From: JAOPZW01 sp036379935
GTDB taxonomy: Bacteria; Actinomycetota; Thermoleophilia; Solirubrobacterales; Solirubrobacteraceae
Assembly: GCA_036379935.1 (NCBI GenBank)
Contig: DASVFT010000072.1
Coordinates: forward strand, 1 to 49,909
Reading direction: 5' to 3'
DNA length: 49,909 bases
Position 1 is the stretch's first letter. Every line of letters starts with the position of its first letter. Under the pieces are notes generated by a model. That model had not been told where the DNA came from. It was given only the letters and a program-made list of their open reading frames with translations, and searched no databases. The translations under genes and the position numbers were made by a program. This document shows positions 31,274 to 39,590 of this stretch, piece by piece.

Positions 31274-32629
31274 TCACCTGGCCGGATCGGTCTCCTCGAA
31301 GCCCGTGGGCTCGTAGACCGACATCACCTCGCGGATCATCCGCTCCGTGTCACCGTCGTAGCGCGCGAGCTCGTAGCAGCCGAGCGGGTTCTCGATCACG
31401 TTGACGAGGCACCGGTTGCAGTACGTGCAGGGGCGCTCCGGACGGTCGTGGCCCGCGGCGAAGGTCTTGACGAGGTCGTTGTTGGCGATCAGCGGGCGCG
31501 CGATCGTGACGGCGTCGCAGCTCCCCTCCTCGATGACCTTGCGGATGACCGAGGCGGTCTGGAACCCGCCGGTGCAGAGCACGGGGATCGACACGTTCTG
31601 CTTGATCGCGCGCGCGGCGCTCGCGTTCAGCCCTTCGATCTGGAGGCCGTGCGTCGTCCGGTTCCAGAGGAAGCGGAAGATCGGTCGCAGCACGCGGTAG
31701 CGGGCCAGCAGGTAGTTGCGGAACGTGTAGAGCCCGCTCGAGATCATCGTGTCGTACGTGTTCGAGACGACGTCGATCGGGAGCCCGCCGGCGGGGTTGC
31801 GCGGGTGCGGGAACATGCTCCCCGTCGACACGTGGATGGCGTCGGCGCCGGCTTCCTGCGCCCACTTGCAGACCTGGATCGAGTCCTTCAGCGTGTTGCC
31901 GCGCTTCTCCCAGAAGATGACCGCGTTGTTGTGGTCGACGGCGCTGATCTTGACCTGGAGGTGGAAGTCGTCGCCGACCTCGCGCCGGATGGCACGGATG
32001 ATCTCCAGCAGGAAGCGCGCCCGGTTGGCGAGCGGGCCGCCGAACTCGTCCTTGCGATCGTTGATGCCCGAGCTCAGGAACTGCGTGATCAGGTAGCCGT
32101 TGGCCGCGTGCAGCTCGACGCCGTCGAGCCCCGCCTCCCGCGCGCGCCGCGCCCCCTCGGCGAAGCAGCGGATCGTCTCGTGGACCTGCTCCAGCGTCAT
32201 CGCCTGGCACTGGAAGCCGTGGAAGGGCTCGGTCTTGGAGGTCGAGCTGAGCGCCTTCTTGCCCAGGTTCTCGACGCCGCCCACGTCCTGCTGGCGTCCG
32301 GAGTGGCTGAGCTGGAGGATGAACCTGCAATCGTGCCGGTGCACGGCCTCGCCGACCCGCCGCCAGAACGGAATGCGGTCGTCGTGGTCGATCGTTGCGT
32401 AGTTCGGCAGGATCCGCCCGCGCAGGTGAACCGGCGAGTAGGAGGAGACGATGGCGCCCACGCCGCCGCGCGCGAACTTCTCCTCCCAGTTGATCCGCGC
32501 CTGCGTGCCCGAGCCGTTGTAGTTGTCGAACCGGCCCGAGATGTTCGAGCGCAGGATCCGGTTCTTGACGGTCAGGTTCCGGAACTGCAGCGGCTCGAAG
32601 AGGACATCGCCGGCCACGGCGACTGACAC
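31274..32629 (-). CDS. Old-yellow-enzyme-type flavin oxidoreductase
   Basis: A 451-residue FMN protein. The barrel shows LFEPLQFRNLTVKNRILRSN, FILQLSHSGRQ, LDGVELHAANGYLITQFLSS with the substrate-binding His/Asn, GGPLANRARFLLEIIRAIRR, and PVLCTGGFQTASVIRKVIEE. A cysteine cluster CTYCNRC plus a later Cys in NPLGCYE is at the C-terminus, as in the iron-sulfur members (2,4-dienoyl-CoA reductase, trimethylamine dehydrogenase). The second, NAD(P)-binding half of those enzymes is absent, so an external electron donor is expected. It is the last of a three-gene leftward operon; its start lies two bases after the stop of the preceding gene. An ene-reduction of a sterol- or lipid-like substrate is plausible. 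Confidence 0.88.
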   Translation of the reverse strand: MSVAVAGDVLFEPLQFRNLTVKNRILRSNISGRFDNYNGSGTQARINWEEKFARGGVGAIVSSYSPVHLRGRILPNYATIDHDDRIPFWRRVGEAVHRHDCRFILQLSHSGRQQDVGGVENLGKKALSSTSKTEPFHGFQCQAMTLEQVHETIRCFAEGARRAREAGLDGVELHAANGYLITQFLSSGINDRKDEFGGPLANRARFLLEIIRAIRREVGDDFHLQVKISAVDHNNAVIFWEKRGNTLKDSIQVCKWAQEAGADAIHVSTGSMFPHPRNPAGGLPIDVVSNTYDTMISSGLYTFRNYLLARYRVLRPIFRFLWNRTTHGLQIEGLNASAARAIKQNVSIPVLCTGGFQTASVIRKVIEEGSCDAVTIARPLIANNDLVKTFAAGHDRPERPCTYCNRCLVNVIENPLGCYELARYDGDTERMIREVMSVYEPTGFEETDPAR

Positions 32630-32630
32630 C

Positions 32631-33209
32631 TCACCAGGGCTCGTACTCGATCTCCTGGCGATGGCCGAGGAGGAAGTAGCAGTAGAAGACGTTGGCCCAG
32701 TGGAAGCCGAACTGGAGATAGGCCTTGCACAGCATCAGGCCGTGGTCACCCGGGTTCGGCAGCACCACGAAGTCACGGATGACCCGGAACGGGAGGTTAT
32801 GCCATTTGTTCAGGTCGACGTTGTAGTTGAAGTGCCCGGCGTGGAGGTAGGGGCGGTAGAGGGGCTGCGGCGGCTCCTCCTTGACGAGCGAGACGCGGAA
32901 GTAGCCGACCTGGATCGGGCGCCCGCGCCAGAGCCTGACGTTCCACTCCCCGCGATAGCCCTGACGGTCCTGGCGGACGATCTCGTTGTAGCCGAAGGGG
33001 CGCCCGTCGCGCCTGCGGAAGCCCTTCTTGAACTTCTCTCCCGAGAGCTTCCCCACGGGCTCGTGGTTCCAGCCGCAGTAGATGTATCCCTCGAGCTGCT
33101 CGTAGTCAGGCGGTGGGCTCGAGAGCAGGACCTGCTCGAGCGTGGGGCGATCGGCCGCCGCCAGTGTCTCATACGTCCAGTGGGTCGCAACTTGGCTTGC
33201 CATGGTCAC
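32631..33209 (-). CDS. Uncharacterised protein between GMC and OYE genes
   Basis: A 192-residue soluble protein of unknown family. It starts at GTG 33209, which overlaps the GMC stop by four bases; ATG 33203 is the next choice. It is rich in aromatic residues and arginine (EGYIYCGWNHEPVGKLSGEK, FKKGFRRRDGRPFGYNEIVR, GHFNYNVDLNKWHNLPFRVI, RDFVVLPNPGDHGLMLCKAY). No signal peptide or membrane helix is seen. The tight coupling to a GMC dehydrogenase and an ene-reductase suggests a subunit or partner in one oxidation-reduction pathway, such as lipid or steroid modification. I do not assign a reaction. Confidence 0.75.
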   Translation of the reverse strand: MTMASQVATHWTYETLAAADRPTLEQVLLSSPPPDYEQLEGYIYCGWNHEPVGKLSGEKFKKGFRRRDGRPFGYNEIVRQDRQGYRGEWNVRLWRGRPIQVGYFRVSLVKEEPPQPLYRPYLHAGHFNYNVDLNKWHNLPFRVIRDFVVLPNPGDHGLMLCKAYLQFGFHWANVFYCYFLLGHRQEIEYEPW

Positions 33210-35233
33210 CTTCTCTCGAGGCTCTTCGCGATGCCGGGAGCAGCGTAATCGGCGAGCGCCATCACGGTGAGCTGCGGATTAACGGTAATGGCGGACGGGA
33301 AGACGCTGGCGTCGCATACGAACAGGTTCTCGAAGCCATGGACCCGGAACGACGGGTCGACGACGCCCTTGCTCGGGTCGCTGCTGAGCGCGTTGCCGCC
33401 CTGCGGGTGCCCGGTGCCGATCGAGAGATAGCTGCTGTGCTTGACGTAGTCGTCCAGCCGATCCAGCTGATCCTCGGAGGTGAACTCGTTGAACTGGAAG
33501 GTCGAGGGCATGACCCGGCGCGCGCCGGCGGCGAGGTAGATGCGCCCGAGCAGCTTCAGCGCCTCGACCAGCGTCTTGAGGTCCTCGCGCGCGGGCTTGT
33601 AGACGATGTCGACCCCGCCCGTCAGGGCGGGCCGCAGATGCGCTGTCCCCTTCGTGCCGACAAGGACTCCGGCGGCCGTCAGGTGCCGGAAGCGGCTCAT
33701 GTTGCGCCTGTGGTCGTCGAGCCAGCCGGGCATGTTGAGCGCCTGGCTGACCACCGGGTTGAACCAGGTCTCCATCACGAAGCCGCGCTCGCCGGCGGGC
33801 TCGAAGTAGTGGGAGATCTGGACGCCGTCGAAGGAGTCGAGGGTGTCGTCGAAGTCCGCCGTGATCGGCGAGGCCATGTTGAAGCAGACGTTCCGGCCGG
33901 CGCGCTGCTTGGCGATCTTGCTCTGCATCAGCACCCAGCTGGAGCCGATCGCGCCCGCCGAGACGACGATGGTCCGGGCCTCGATGCGGAGCTTGCGGCC
34001 GTCGCTCAGGCGCGCCACGACGGCCTCGGCGCGCCCGTCCTGGCTCTCGATCCGCTCGGCCCGGCATTCGGGCAGGATCCGCAGGTGGTCGACCCCGAAT
34101 CGCTGCTGCCCCTCGGGCAGGACCTTGTCGAGCATGGAGAGCTTCGCGCCGAACGGGCAGCCGATGTTGCAGTAGCCGCTGCCCGGGCAGTCCGCGATGT
34201 TCGCCTCCACGACGGCCACCTCGTTGGGCGGCGCGGCCAGTCCGAGCCGCTCGGCACCTTCGACGAACTTCTGGGCGCCCGCCTGGAGGAAGGCGCTGGG
34301 CGGCCGCCGGATCTGCAGCCAGCGGCGGATGGTCGCGAAGGACTCGGCCAGCCGCTGCTCGTCGAGGTCCGCCCGGAAGCCCGGTCCGTTCCAGCGCTGC
34401 AGCACCGCGGGGGGAACGTCGAAGCAGACCGCGTTGTTGACCACCGTCGAGCCGCCGACGCACATTCCCTGCAGGACCTGGAAGCTGAAGTCGCGCGAGA
34501 GCTGGAGGGCGCCGTCGGCATAGAGGTTGGAGATCTGCTGCACCTCGTCTTCGCTGAACTCCGACGGGTCCAGGTGGCGGCCGCGCTCCAGCACGAGCAC
34601 GCGGTTGCCGGCCTCGGCCAGGCGATAGGCGACGATCGCCCCGGCGGCACCGCTCCCGATCACCACCGCATCGGCTGACAGCGTGTCGCCGTCCGCCTCC
34701 GCCGCCGCCATGGAGGTGACGCGCGGGCGGTTGGGCTCGACCGACCTGACGGCCTCCGCATAGCGCTCGCGCTCGGAGAAGGGGACATAGCCGACGGACG
34801 CGAACGTCCGCTTGTCGCTGTAGTAGCCGAGGTAGGCCATCTGCTGCGAGAGGCGGAACATCGCCTGGATCAGACGGCGCGCGACGTGGAGGCGACGGAA
34901 GGCGATGTCGTGGACGAAGCGCCGCTCGACGAACTGCCGTCGGCTGTCCCGGTCGAGCATGGGAAACGGCGGGCGAAGGTAGCGGAGCGGATAGAGCCAG
35001 AGGCCGAGGAGGGCGAGCTTGACCACCCACTTCCGTTGGGCGCGGAAGCTGGCCATGTAGCTGTCGACGTTGCGCGCCACCTGCTCGGGCGCCAGGCGCT
35101 CCGCGTCGACCACCACCTCGGCGAGCGCGGCGAGGGCCTTGAACGCCGGGCCGGGCAAGAAGCGCTTGCCGCGCGCGCCCGTCTGATCCGCCGGCCGCGG
35201 TCCGGCCGATTCGATGGGGGCGGGGATCCTCAC
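33206..35233 (-). CDS. GMC-family oxidoreductase with an N-terminal helical domain
   Basis: A 675-residue flavoenzyme starting at GTG 35233. Residues 1-180 are a mostly helical domain like the small subunit of gluconate-2-dehydrogenase-type enzymes. FAD binding begins near 190 (ADAVVIGSGAAGAIVAYRLA), followed by CVGGSTVVNNAVCF. A cysteine motif, Cys349-x5-Cys355-x3-Cys359 (DCPGSGYCNIGCPFGAK), may hold an iron-sulfur cluster or a disulfide. The C-terminal active-site block has SIGTGHPQGGNALSSDP with the catalytic His and ITVNPQLTVMALADYAA with N-P-Q. It is a long-chain alcohol, sterol or polyol dehydrogenase or oxidase in type. It is first in an operon with 32631 and 31274, overlapping by four bases. 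Confidence 0.9.
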   Translation of the reverse strand: MRIPAPIESAGPRPADQTGARGKRFLPGPAFKALAALAEVVVDAERLAPEQVARNVDSYMASFRAQRKWVVKLALLGLWLYPLRYLRPPFPMLDRDSRRQFVERRFVHDIAFRRLHVARRLIQAMFRLSQQMAYLGYYSDKRTFASVGYVPFSERERYAEAVRSVEPNRPRVTSMAAAEADGDTLSADAVVIGSGAAGAIVAYRLAEAGNRVLVLERGRHLDPSEFSEDEVQQISNLYADGALQLSRDFSFQVLQGMCVGGSTVVNNAVCFDVPPAVLQRWNGPGFRADLDEQRLAESFATIRRWLQIRRPPSAFLQAGAQKFVEGAERLGLAAPPNEVAVVEANIADCPGSGYCNIGCPFGAKLSMLDKVLPEGQQRFGVDHLRILPECRAERIESQDGRAEAVVARLSDGRKLRIEARTIVVSAGAIGSSWVLMQSKIAKQRAGRNVCFNMASPITADFDDTLDSFDGVQISHYFEPAGERGFVMETWFNPVVSQALNMPGWLDDHRRNMSRFRHLTAAGVLVGTKGTAHLRPALTGGVDIVYKPAREDLKTLVEALKLLGRIYLAAGARRVMPSTFQFNEFTSEDQLDRLDDYVKHSSYLSIGTGHPQGGNALSSDPSKGVVDPSFRVHGFENLFVCDASVFPSAITVNPQLTVMALADYAAPGIAKSLERR

Positions 35234-35329
35234 GTCTGGGACGCTAGGTGGACATCTCCCTCGATACAGCGACTGTACGCCACGTCCGACGCGCAAGGCA
35301 AGGGCGCGCTCGGGCGGTTGGTGCGGCGC

Positions 35330-36337
35330 TCAGCCGGCGGGCAGGCGCACGACGGTGCGGCCGGTGGCCTGGCCGGCGAGGAGGGCGTCGAGCACCGGCT
35401 CGATGCCCTCGAGGTCGACCTCGCGCACGATTGCGTCGTCGAGCCCGCGCGGGCGCAGGTCGCCGGCCAGGCGCGACCACACGGTGGTGCGCAGCTCGTG
35501 GCCGGCGGCCACGGAGTCGATGCCGAGGAGGCTGACGGCGCGCAGGATGAAGGGCAGGACTGTGGTCTGCAGGCCCGCGCCGCCCGTGAGGCCGCTGACC
35601 GCGACGGCACCGCCGTACCTGACGGTGCGCAGGGCGTACGCGGTGGCCGCGCCGCCGACCGGGTCCACGGCCGCCGCCCAGCGCTGGCGCTCCAGGGGAC
35701 GGTCGGAGGATGCCGTCGCCTCCTCGCGGCTCAGCACGTCGTGGGCGCCGAGAGCGCGCAGGTAGTCGTGCTCGGCGGGCTTGCCGGTGGCCGCCCAGAC
35801 CTCGTATCCGGCGCCGGCCAGGGCGCCCACGGCGGTGCTGCCGACGCCGCCGCTGGCGCCGAGGACGAGGACGGGGCCGTCGGCGGGCGTCAGGCCGTGA
35901 GCCTCGAGCGCGTGGATCGACAGGCCCGCGGTGAGACCGGCGGTGCCCAGCGCCATCGCCTGGCGAGCCGAGAGGCCGTCGGGCAGGGGGACGACCCAGT
36001 CGGCCGGCACCCGCGCGTACTGCGCCCAGCCGCCGTGGTGGGCGACGCCCAGGTCATGGCCCGTGACGAGCGCCTCGCTACCGACGGGAACGTCGTCGTC
36101 GTCGGAGGCCACCACCTCGCCGACGAGGTCGACGCCCGGCACGAGCGGCGAGATGCGAGCCACCTGGCCCTTCGGCACGGTGGCCAGCGCGTCCTTGTAG
36201 TTGATGCTCGACCACCCCACGCGGATGGTCACGGCCCCGTCCGGCAGATCGCCGGCCGACAGGGTCGCGGGGCCGCGATCGACGGCGCCGTCGCGTTGCG
36301 TGGCCAGGAAGGCGGGGAAGGAATCGGGGACGGTCAT
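35330..36337 (-). CDS. Acrylyl-CoA reductase-like MDR dehydrogenase (YhdH/AcuI type)
   Basis: A 335-residue NADPH-dependent medium-chain dehydrogenase without zinc. It starts MTVPDSFPAFLATQRDG, has TIRVGWSSINYKDALATVPK with the N-Y-K-D-A motif of this group, PLVPGVDLVGEVVAS, the nucleotide loop VLVLGASGGVGSTAVGALAG, VWAATGKPAEHDYLRALGAH and VSGLTGGAGLQTTVLPFILR followed by GIDS. The catalytic step is hydride transfer to an activated double bond. YhdH/AcuI enzymes reduce acryloyl-CoA; the substrate here may differ. It is divergent from the small DMT gene at 36386. The start ATG 36337 is supported by the family N-terminus. Confidence 0.88.
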   Translation of the reverse strand: MTVPDSFPAFLATQRDGAVDRGPATLSAGDLPDGAVTIRVGWSSINYKDALATVPKGQVARISPLVPGVDLVGEVVASDDDDVPVGSEALVTGHDLGVAHHGGWAQYARVPADWVVPLPDGLSARQAMALGTAGLTAGLSIHALEAHGLTPADGPVLVLGASGGVGSTAVGALAGAGYEVWAATGKPAEHDYLRALGAHDVLSREEATASSDRPLERQRWAAAVDPVGGAATAYALRTVRYGGAVAVSGLTGGAGLQTTVLPFILRAVSLLGIDSVAAGHELRTTVWSRLAGDLRPRGLDDAIVREVDLEGIEPVLDALLAGQATGRTVVRLPAG

Positions 36338-36385
36338 CTGGACGGACTCGGCAGGGTAAGCGCTTTCGCTGCGGAATGAAGCGCC

Positions 36386-36826
36386 ATGTCGCGTCTGCTC
36401 GCCGTCGTGGCCACCTTCTCCGTCGGCGCGTTGATCGCTCTCCAGCCGCCGGTCAACTCCGAGCTGGGCAAGCGCACCAGCCTGATCGCCGCCGCCTTCA
36501 TCAGCACGGCCCTGGCCACCGTCGTGCTCGGCGTGCTCGCTGTCGCGCTGGGCGAGGCGGGACAGGTGCGCCGGATCCCGCACATCCCGGTCATCTACCT
36601 GGCCGGCGGCCTCATGGGGGCGGCGCTCATCTCGGTGTCGCTGGTGACCGTGCGCACGCTGGGTGCGGGCGGCGTCGTCGCGGCCACCGTGGCCGGCCAG
36701 CTGGTGGTCTCTGCCCTGCTGGACCGCTTCGGCCTCCTCGGCCTCGAACGTGTGGGCCTGACGCCGGCGCGTCTGCTCGGCTTCGCGCTCCTGCTGGCCG
36801 GGACGGTCCTCGTCACCTCGCGCTGA
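36386..36826 (+). CDS. DMT-family small transporter (DUF606 type)
   Basis: A 146-residue inner-membrane protein with five hydrophobic segments: LLAVVATFSVGALIALQPPV, LIAAAFISTALATVVLGVLA, IPVIYLAGGLMGAALISVSL, GGVVAATVAGQLVVSALLDR and LLGFALLLAGTVLVTS. PPVNSELGKRT after the first helix and G-G-x-x-G-A are typical for DUF606 (YdcZ-like) proteins, which resemble one half of EamA exporters and may work as pairs or homodimers. ATG 36386. It is followed, 25 bases later, by alkA on the same strand, which has no obvious functional link. Confidence 0.82.
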   Translation: MSRLLAVVATFSVGALIALQPPVNSELGKRTSLIAAAFISTALATVVLGVLAVALGEAGQVRRIPHIPVIYLAGGLMGAALISVSLVTVRTLGAGGVVAATVAGQLVVSALLDRFGLLGLERVGLTPARLLGFALLLAGTVLVTSR

Positions 36827-36851
36827 GGCAGGCGCGTGCCAGAGTGCGCGG

Positions 36852-37748
36852 GTGCTCGACCTGCGCCTGCCGTTCCGCCCGCCCCTGGACGCGCCGGCGC
36901 TGCTGGCCTGGCTCGGCGCGAGGGCGGTGCCGGGCGTGGAGGAGGTCGCGGACGACGCCTACCGGCGCAGCCTGCGTCTGCCGCACGGCGCAGGGGTGGC
37001 CGAGCTGAGCTTCGCGCCCGGTGCGGTGCGCTGCCGGCTCTGGCTCGACGACGAGCGCGATGCCGATCCGGCGGTCGAGCGCTGCCGGCGCCTGGTCGAC
37101 CTCGACGCCGATCCCGGCGCGGTGGCCTTGCACCTGGGCAGCGACCCGCTCATCGGTCCGCTCGTGGCGGCGGCGCCCGGGTTGCGGCTTCCGGGCGCCG
37201 TCGACGGGGCCGAGCTGGCCGTGCGCGCCGTCCTGGGGCAGCAGGTCTCGGTGGCGGCCGCGCGCACCGCCGCCGGGCGCCTGGCGGCGGAGCACGGCGA
37301 TGCGGTCGGGCACCCGCGCGGTGGTGTGACGACGGTCTTCCCGTCCCCGGCGGTGCTGGCCGCGCTGGACCCGGCCGCGCTGCCCATGCCGCGCGCGCGG
37401 GCCGACGCCCTGGTGGGGCTGTGCCGCGCGCTGGCCGACGGCGACCTGAGCGTCGAGGCCGGCGCCGACCGCGCGCAGACCCGCCGCGCGCTCCTGGCCC
37501 TTTCCGGCATCGGCCCGTGGACCGCGGGCTACGTGGCCATGCGCGCGCTCGGCGACCCCGACGTCTTCCTCGGCGAGGACCTCGGCGTGCGCCGAGCGCT
37601 GGCGGCGCTCGGCGGACCCAGTGACCTGGTCGAGGCGCGGGCGGTGGCCGCGGCGTGGGCGCCGTGGCGCTCCTACGCCAGCCAGCACCTCTGGCAGGCG
37701 CCGGTGCGACCGGGGAGCCAGGTCCACCGCGGTATGTCGTTATCTTGA
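36852..37748 (+). CDS. alkA: DNA-3-methyladenine glycosylase II, AlkA type
   Basis: A 298-residue base-excision repair enzyme starting at GTG 36852. Residues 1-100 form the AlkA N-terminal domain (LDLRLPFRPPLDAPALLAWL, GVAELSFAPGAVRCRLWLDD). The glycosylase core has DGAELAVRAVLGQQVSVAAA (the L-x-Q-Q-V motif), the helix-hairpin-helix LSGIGPWTAGYVAMRALG and DPDVFLGEDLGVRRAL, where the Asp of E-D matches the catalytic Asp of E. coli AlkA. It removes alkylated purines. In many actinobacteria this domain is fused to Ada; here it stands alone and no Ada domain is nearby. Ten bases separate it from the fumarylacetoacetase gene. Confidence 0.88.
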   Translation: MLDLRLPFRPPLDAPALLAWLGARAVPGVEEVADDAYRRSLRLPHGAGVAELSFAPGAVRCRLWLDDERDADPAVERCRRLVDLDADPGAVALHLGSDPLIGPLVAAAPGLRLPGAVDGAELAVRAVLGQQVSVAAARTAAGRLAAEHGDAVGHPRGGVTTVFPSPAVLAALDPAALPMPRARADALVGLCRALADGDLSVEAGADRAQTRRALLALSGIGPWTAGYVAMRALGDPDVFLGEDLGVRRALAALGGPSDLVEARAVAAAWAPWRSYASQHLWQAPVRPGSQVHRGMSLS

Positions 37749-37757
37749 CCACCCGCC

Positions 37758-38915
37758 GTGTCCGGCTTCGGCCCCGAGCACCTGCCCTACGGGGTCTTCC
37801 GCCGCGCGGGCGAGGCGCCGCGCGTCGGCGTCAGGCTCGGCGACGGCGTGCTCGACCTCGCCGAGCTGGCTCGTGACGGGCTGCTCGAGGAGGATCCGGC
37901 CCTCTTCGCGCAGCCCTCGCTCAACGCCCTCATGGCCGCCGGACCTGCCACGTGGACGCGCGTGCGCGAGACGCTCCAGGCGCTGGCGGCCGGGCCCGAC
38001 GCCGAGCCCGCCGCCGTGCCGCTGACGGAGGCGCAGCTCCTGCTGCCCGTCGCCGTGGGCGACTACGTCGACTTCTACTCGTCGCTCGAGCACGCCGCCA
38101 ACGTCGGGCGCATCCTGCGCCCGGACTCCGACCCGCTGCCGCCCAACTGGCGCCACCTGCCCGCCGGCTACCACGGGCGGGCGGGCACGGTCGTGGTGAG
38201 CGGCACGCCGATCCGCCGGCCCCGCGGGCAGCGGCGCGAGCCCGGCGACGCCGCACCCGTCTACGGACCGAGCGTCAGGCTCGACATCGAGCTTGAGCTC
38301 GGCTTCGTCGTCGGCGCCGCAAGTCGGGCGGGTGAGCCGGTGGCGGTCGAGCGGGCGCTGGACCACCTCTTCGGCGTGGTGCTGCTCAACGACTGGAGCG
38401 CCCGCGACCTCCAGGCCTGGGAGTACCGGCCGCTGGGCCCGTTCCTGTCCAAGTCCTTCGCCACCTCGGTCTCCGCGTGGGTCACGCCGCTGGACGCGGT
38501 CCTTCAGCGGCGCGTCCCGGCGCCGGCTCAGGATCCCGAGCCGCTGCCCTACCTGCGCGAGGCGCCGTGGGCCTTCGATCTCGACCTCGAGGTCGAGCTC
38601 AACGGCACGACGGTGTCGCGCACGAACGCTCGCAACCTCTACTGGTCGGCGGCCCAGCAGGTGGCGCACATGACGGTCAGCGGCGCCTCGCTGCGCACGG
38701 GCGACCTCTTCGGGTCGGGGACGATCTCGGGGGCCGGGCGCGACGAGCGCGGGTCGCTGCTCGAGCTGTCGTGGAACGGGGCCGAGCCGATCGCGCTCGA
38801 CGACGGATCGCCGCGCACGTTCCTGGAGGACGGCGACGAGGTCGTCCTGCGCGGCCGCGGCGGCGAGGGGGTCGTCCTCGGCGAGGTGCGAGGGCGGATC
38901 GAGCCGTCGGGCTGA
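37758..38915 (+). CDS. fahA: Fumarylacetoacetase
   Basis: A 385-residue enzyme of tyrosine and phenylalanine breakdown that splits fumarylacetoacetate into fumarate and acetoacetate. It starts at GTG 37758 with FGPEHLPYGVFRR. Active-site motifs are present: VDFYSSLEHAANVGRIL, LPAGYHGRAGTVVVSG with the catalytic His, DIELELGFVVG with metal-binding Glu residues and LLNDWSARDLQAWEYRPLGP followed by FLSKSF. YWSAAQQVAHMTVSGASLRT and GDLFGSGTISG complete the fold. Other genes of the pathway (homogentisate dioxygenase, isomerase) are not in the window. The next gene overlaps its stop by one base. Confidence 0.95.
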   Translation: MSGFGPEHLPYGVFRRAGEAPRVGVRLGDGVLDLAELARDGLLEEDPALFAQPSLNALMAAGPATWTRVRETLQALAAGPDAEPAAVPLTEAQLLLPVAVGDYVDFYSSLEHAANVGRILRPDSDPLPPNWRHLPAGYHGRAGTVVVSGTPIRRPRGQRREPGDAAPVYGPSVRLDIELELGFVVGAASRAGEPVAVERALDHLFGVVLLNDWSARDLQAWEYRPLGPFLSKSFATSVSAWVTPLDAVLQRRVPAPAQDPEPLPYLREAPWAFDLDLEVELNGTTVSRTNARNLYWSAAQQVAHMTVSGASLRTGDLFGSGTISGAGRDERGSLLELSWNGAEPIALDDGSPRTFLEDGDEVVLRGRGGEGVVLGEVRGRIEPSG

Positions 38916-39577
38916 TGGCGCTGCCCAAGGCCGTACGCCGCCTCGCGCCCGATCGCCTGCGCCACGACGTGCGGCTGCGGGCGCTGTTCGTCGGGACCGG
39001 GCTCATCCCCCCGCGGACCATGCACTCCGAGGACGACGCCGCCGTGCTCCGGGCCACCGCCGCCGGGCGACGGCGCGTCGTGGAGATCGGGGTCTACGAG
39101 GGGTCGTCGGCGGCCGTGCTCTGCGAGGTCCTCGATGCGCGCGCCGAGCTTCACCTCGTCGACCCGTTCGGGCACCACGGCTGGGCCCTGCCCGCCGGCT
39201 GGGGCGCGACCGAGGGGGCGAGCCGCCGGGTCGTGGCCCGCGCGCAGCGCCGTCACCACGGGCCGCGCGTGAGCTGGCACGTCGACTACAGCGCCGCGGT
39301 GGCCGAGCGCTGGGAGGGCAGCGTCGATCTGGTCTTCATCGACGGCGATCACAGCGAGGAGGGCGTGCGCGCCGACTGGGAGGGCTGGCACCGCTTCGTC
39401 GCGCCCGGTGGCGCCGTCCTCTTCCACGACGCGCGGCTGAGCCAGCCCGGCGGGCGCGGCCTGCCCGGGCCGACGGTAGTGGTCGACGGCCTGTTCCGCG
39501 GGCCGAGCGCGGTCGCGGGGTGGAGCATCGCGCGCGAGGCGGACCGGACGGTGGCGGTCGTGCGCGACGGGGCCTGA
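38915..39577 (+). CDS. Class I SAM-dependent methyltransferase (Methyltransf_24-like)
   Basis: A 220-residue protein whose ATG shares one base with the stop of the fumarylacetoacetase gene. VVEIGVYEGSSAAVLCEVLD is the SAM-binding first strand and loop, LHLVDPFGHHGW the second strand with its acid, and VDLVFIDGDHSEEGVRADWE the D-G-D-H motif of the Methyltransf_24/cephalosporin-hydroxylase-like group. The C-terminal GGAVLFHDARLSQPG follows. These proteins methylate sugars, small phenols or are used in natural-product assembly; the substrate is not readable, and its coupling to fahA may be only transcriptional. Confidence 0.82.
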   Translation: MALPKAVRRLAPDRLRHDVRLRALFVGTGLIPPRTMHSEDDAAVLRATAAGRRRVVEIGVYEGSSAAVLCEVLDARAELHLVDPFGHHGWALPAGWGATEGASRRVVARAQRRHHGPRVSWHVDYSAAVAERWEGSVDLVFIDGDHSEEGVRADWEGWHRFVAPGGAVLFHDARLSQPGGRGLPGPTVVVDGLFRGPSAVAGWSIAREADRTVAVVRDGA

Positions 39578-39590
39578 CCGCGCCGGCGGC

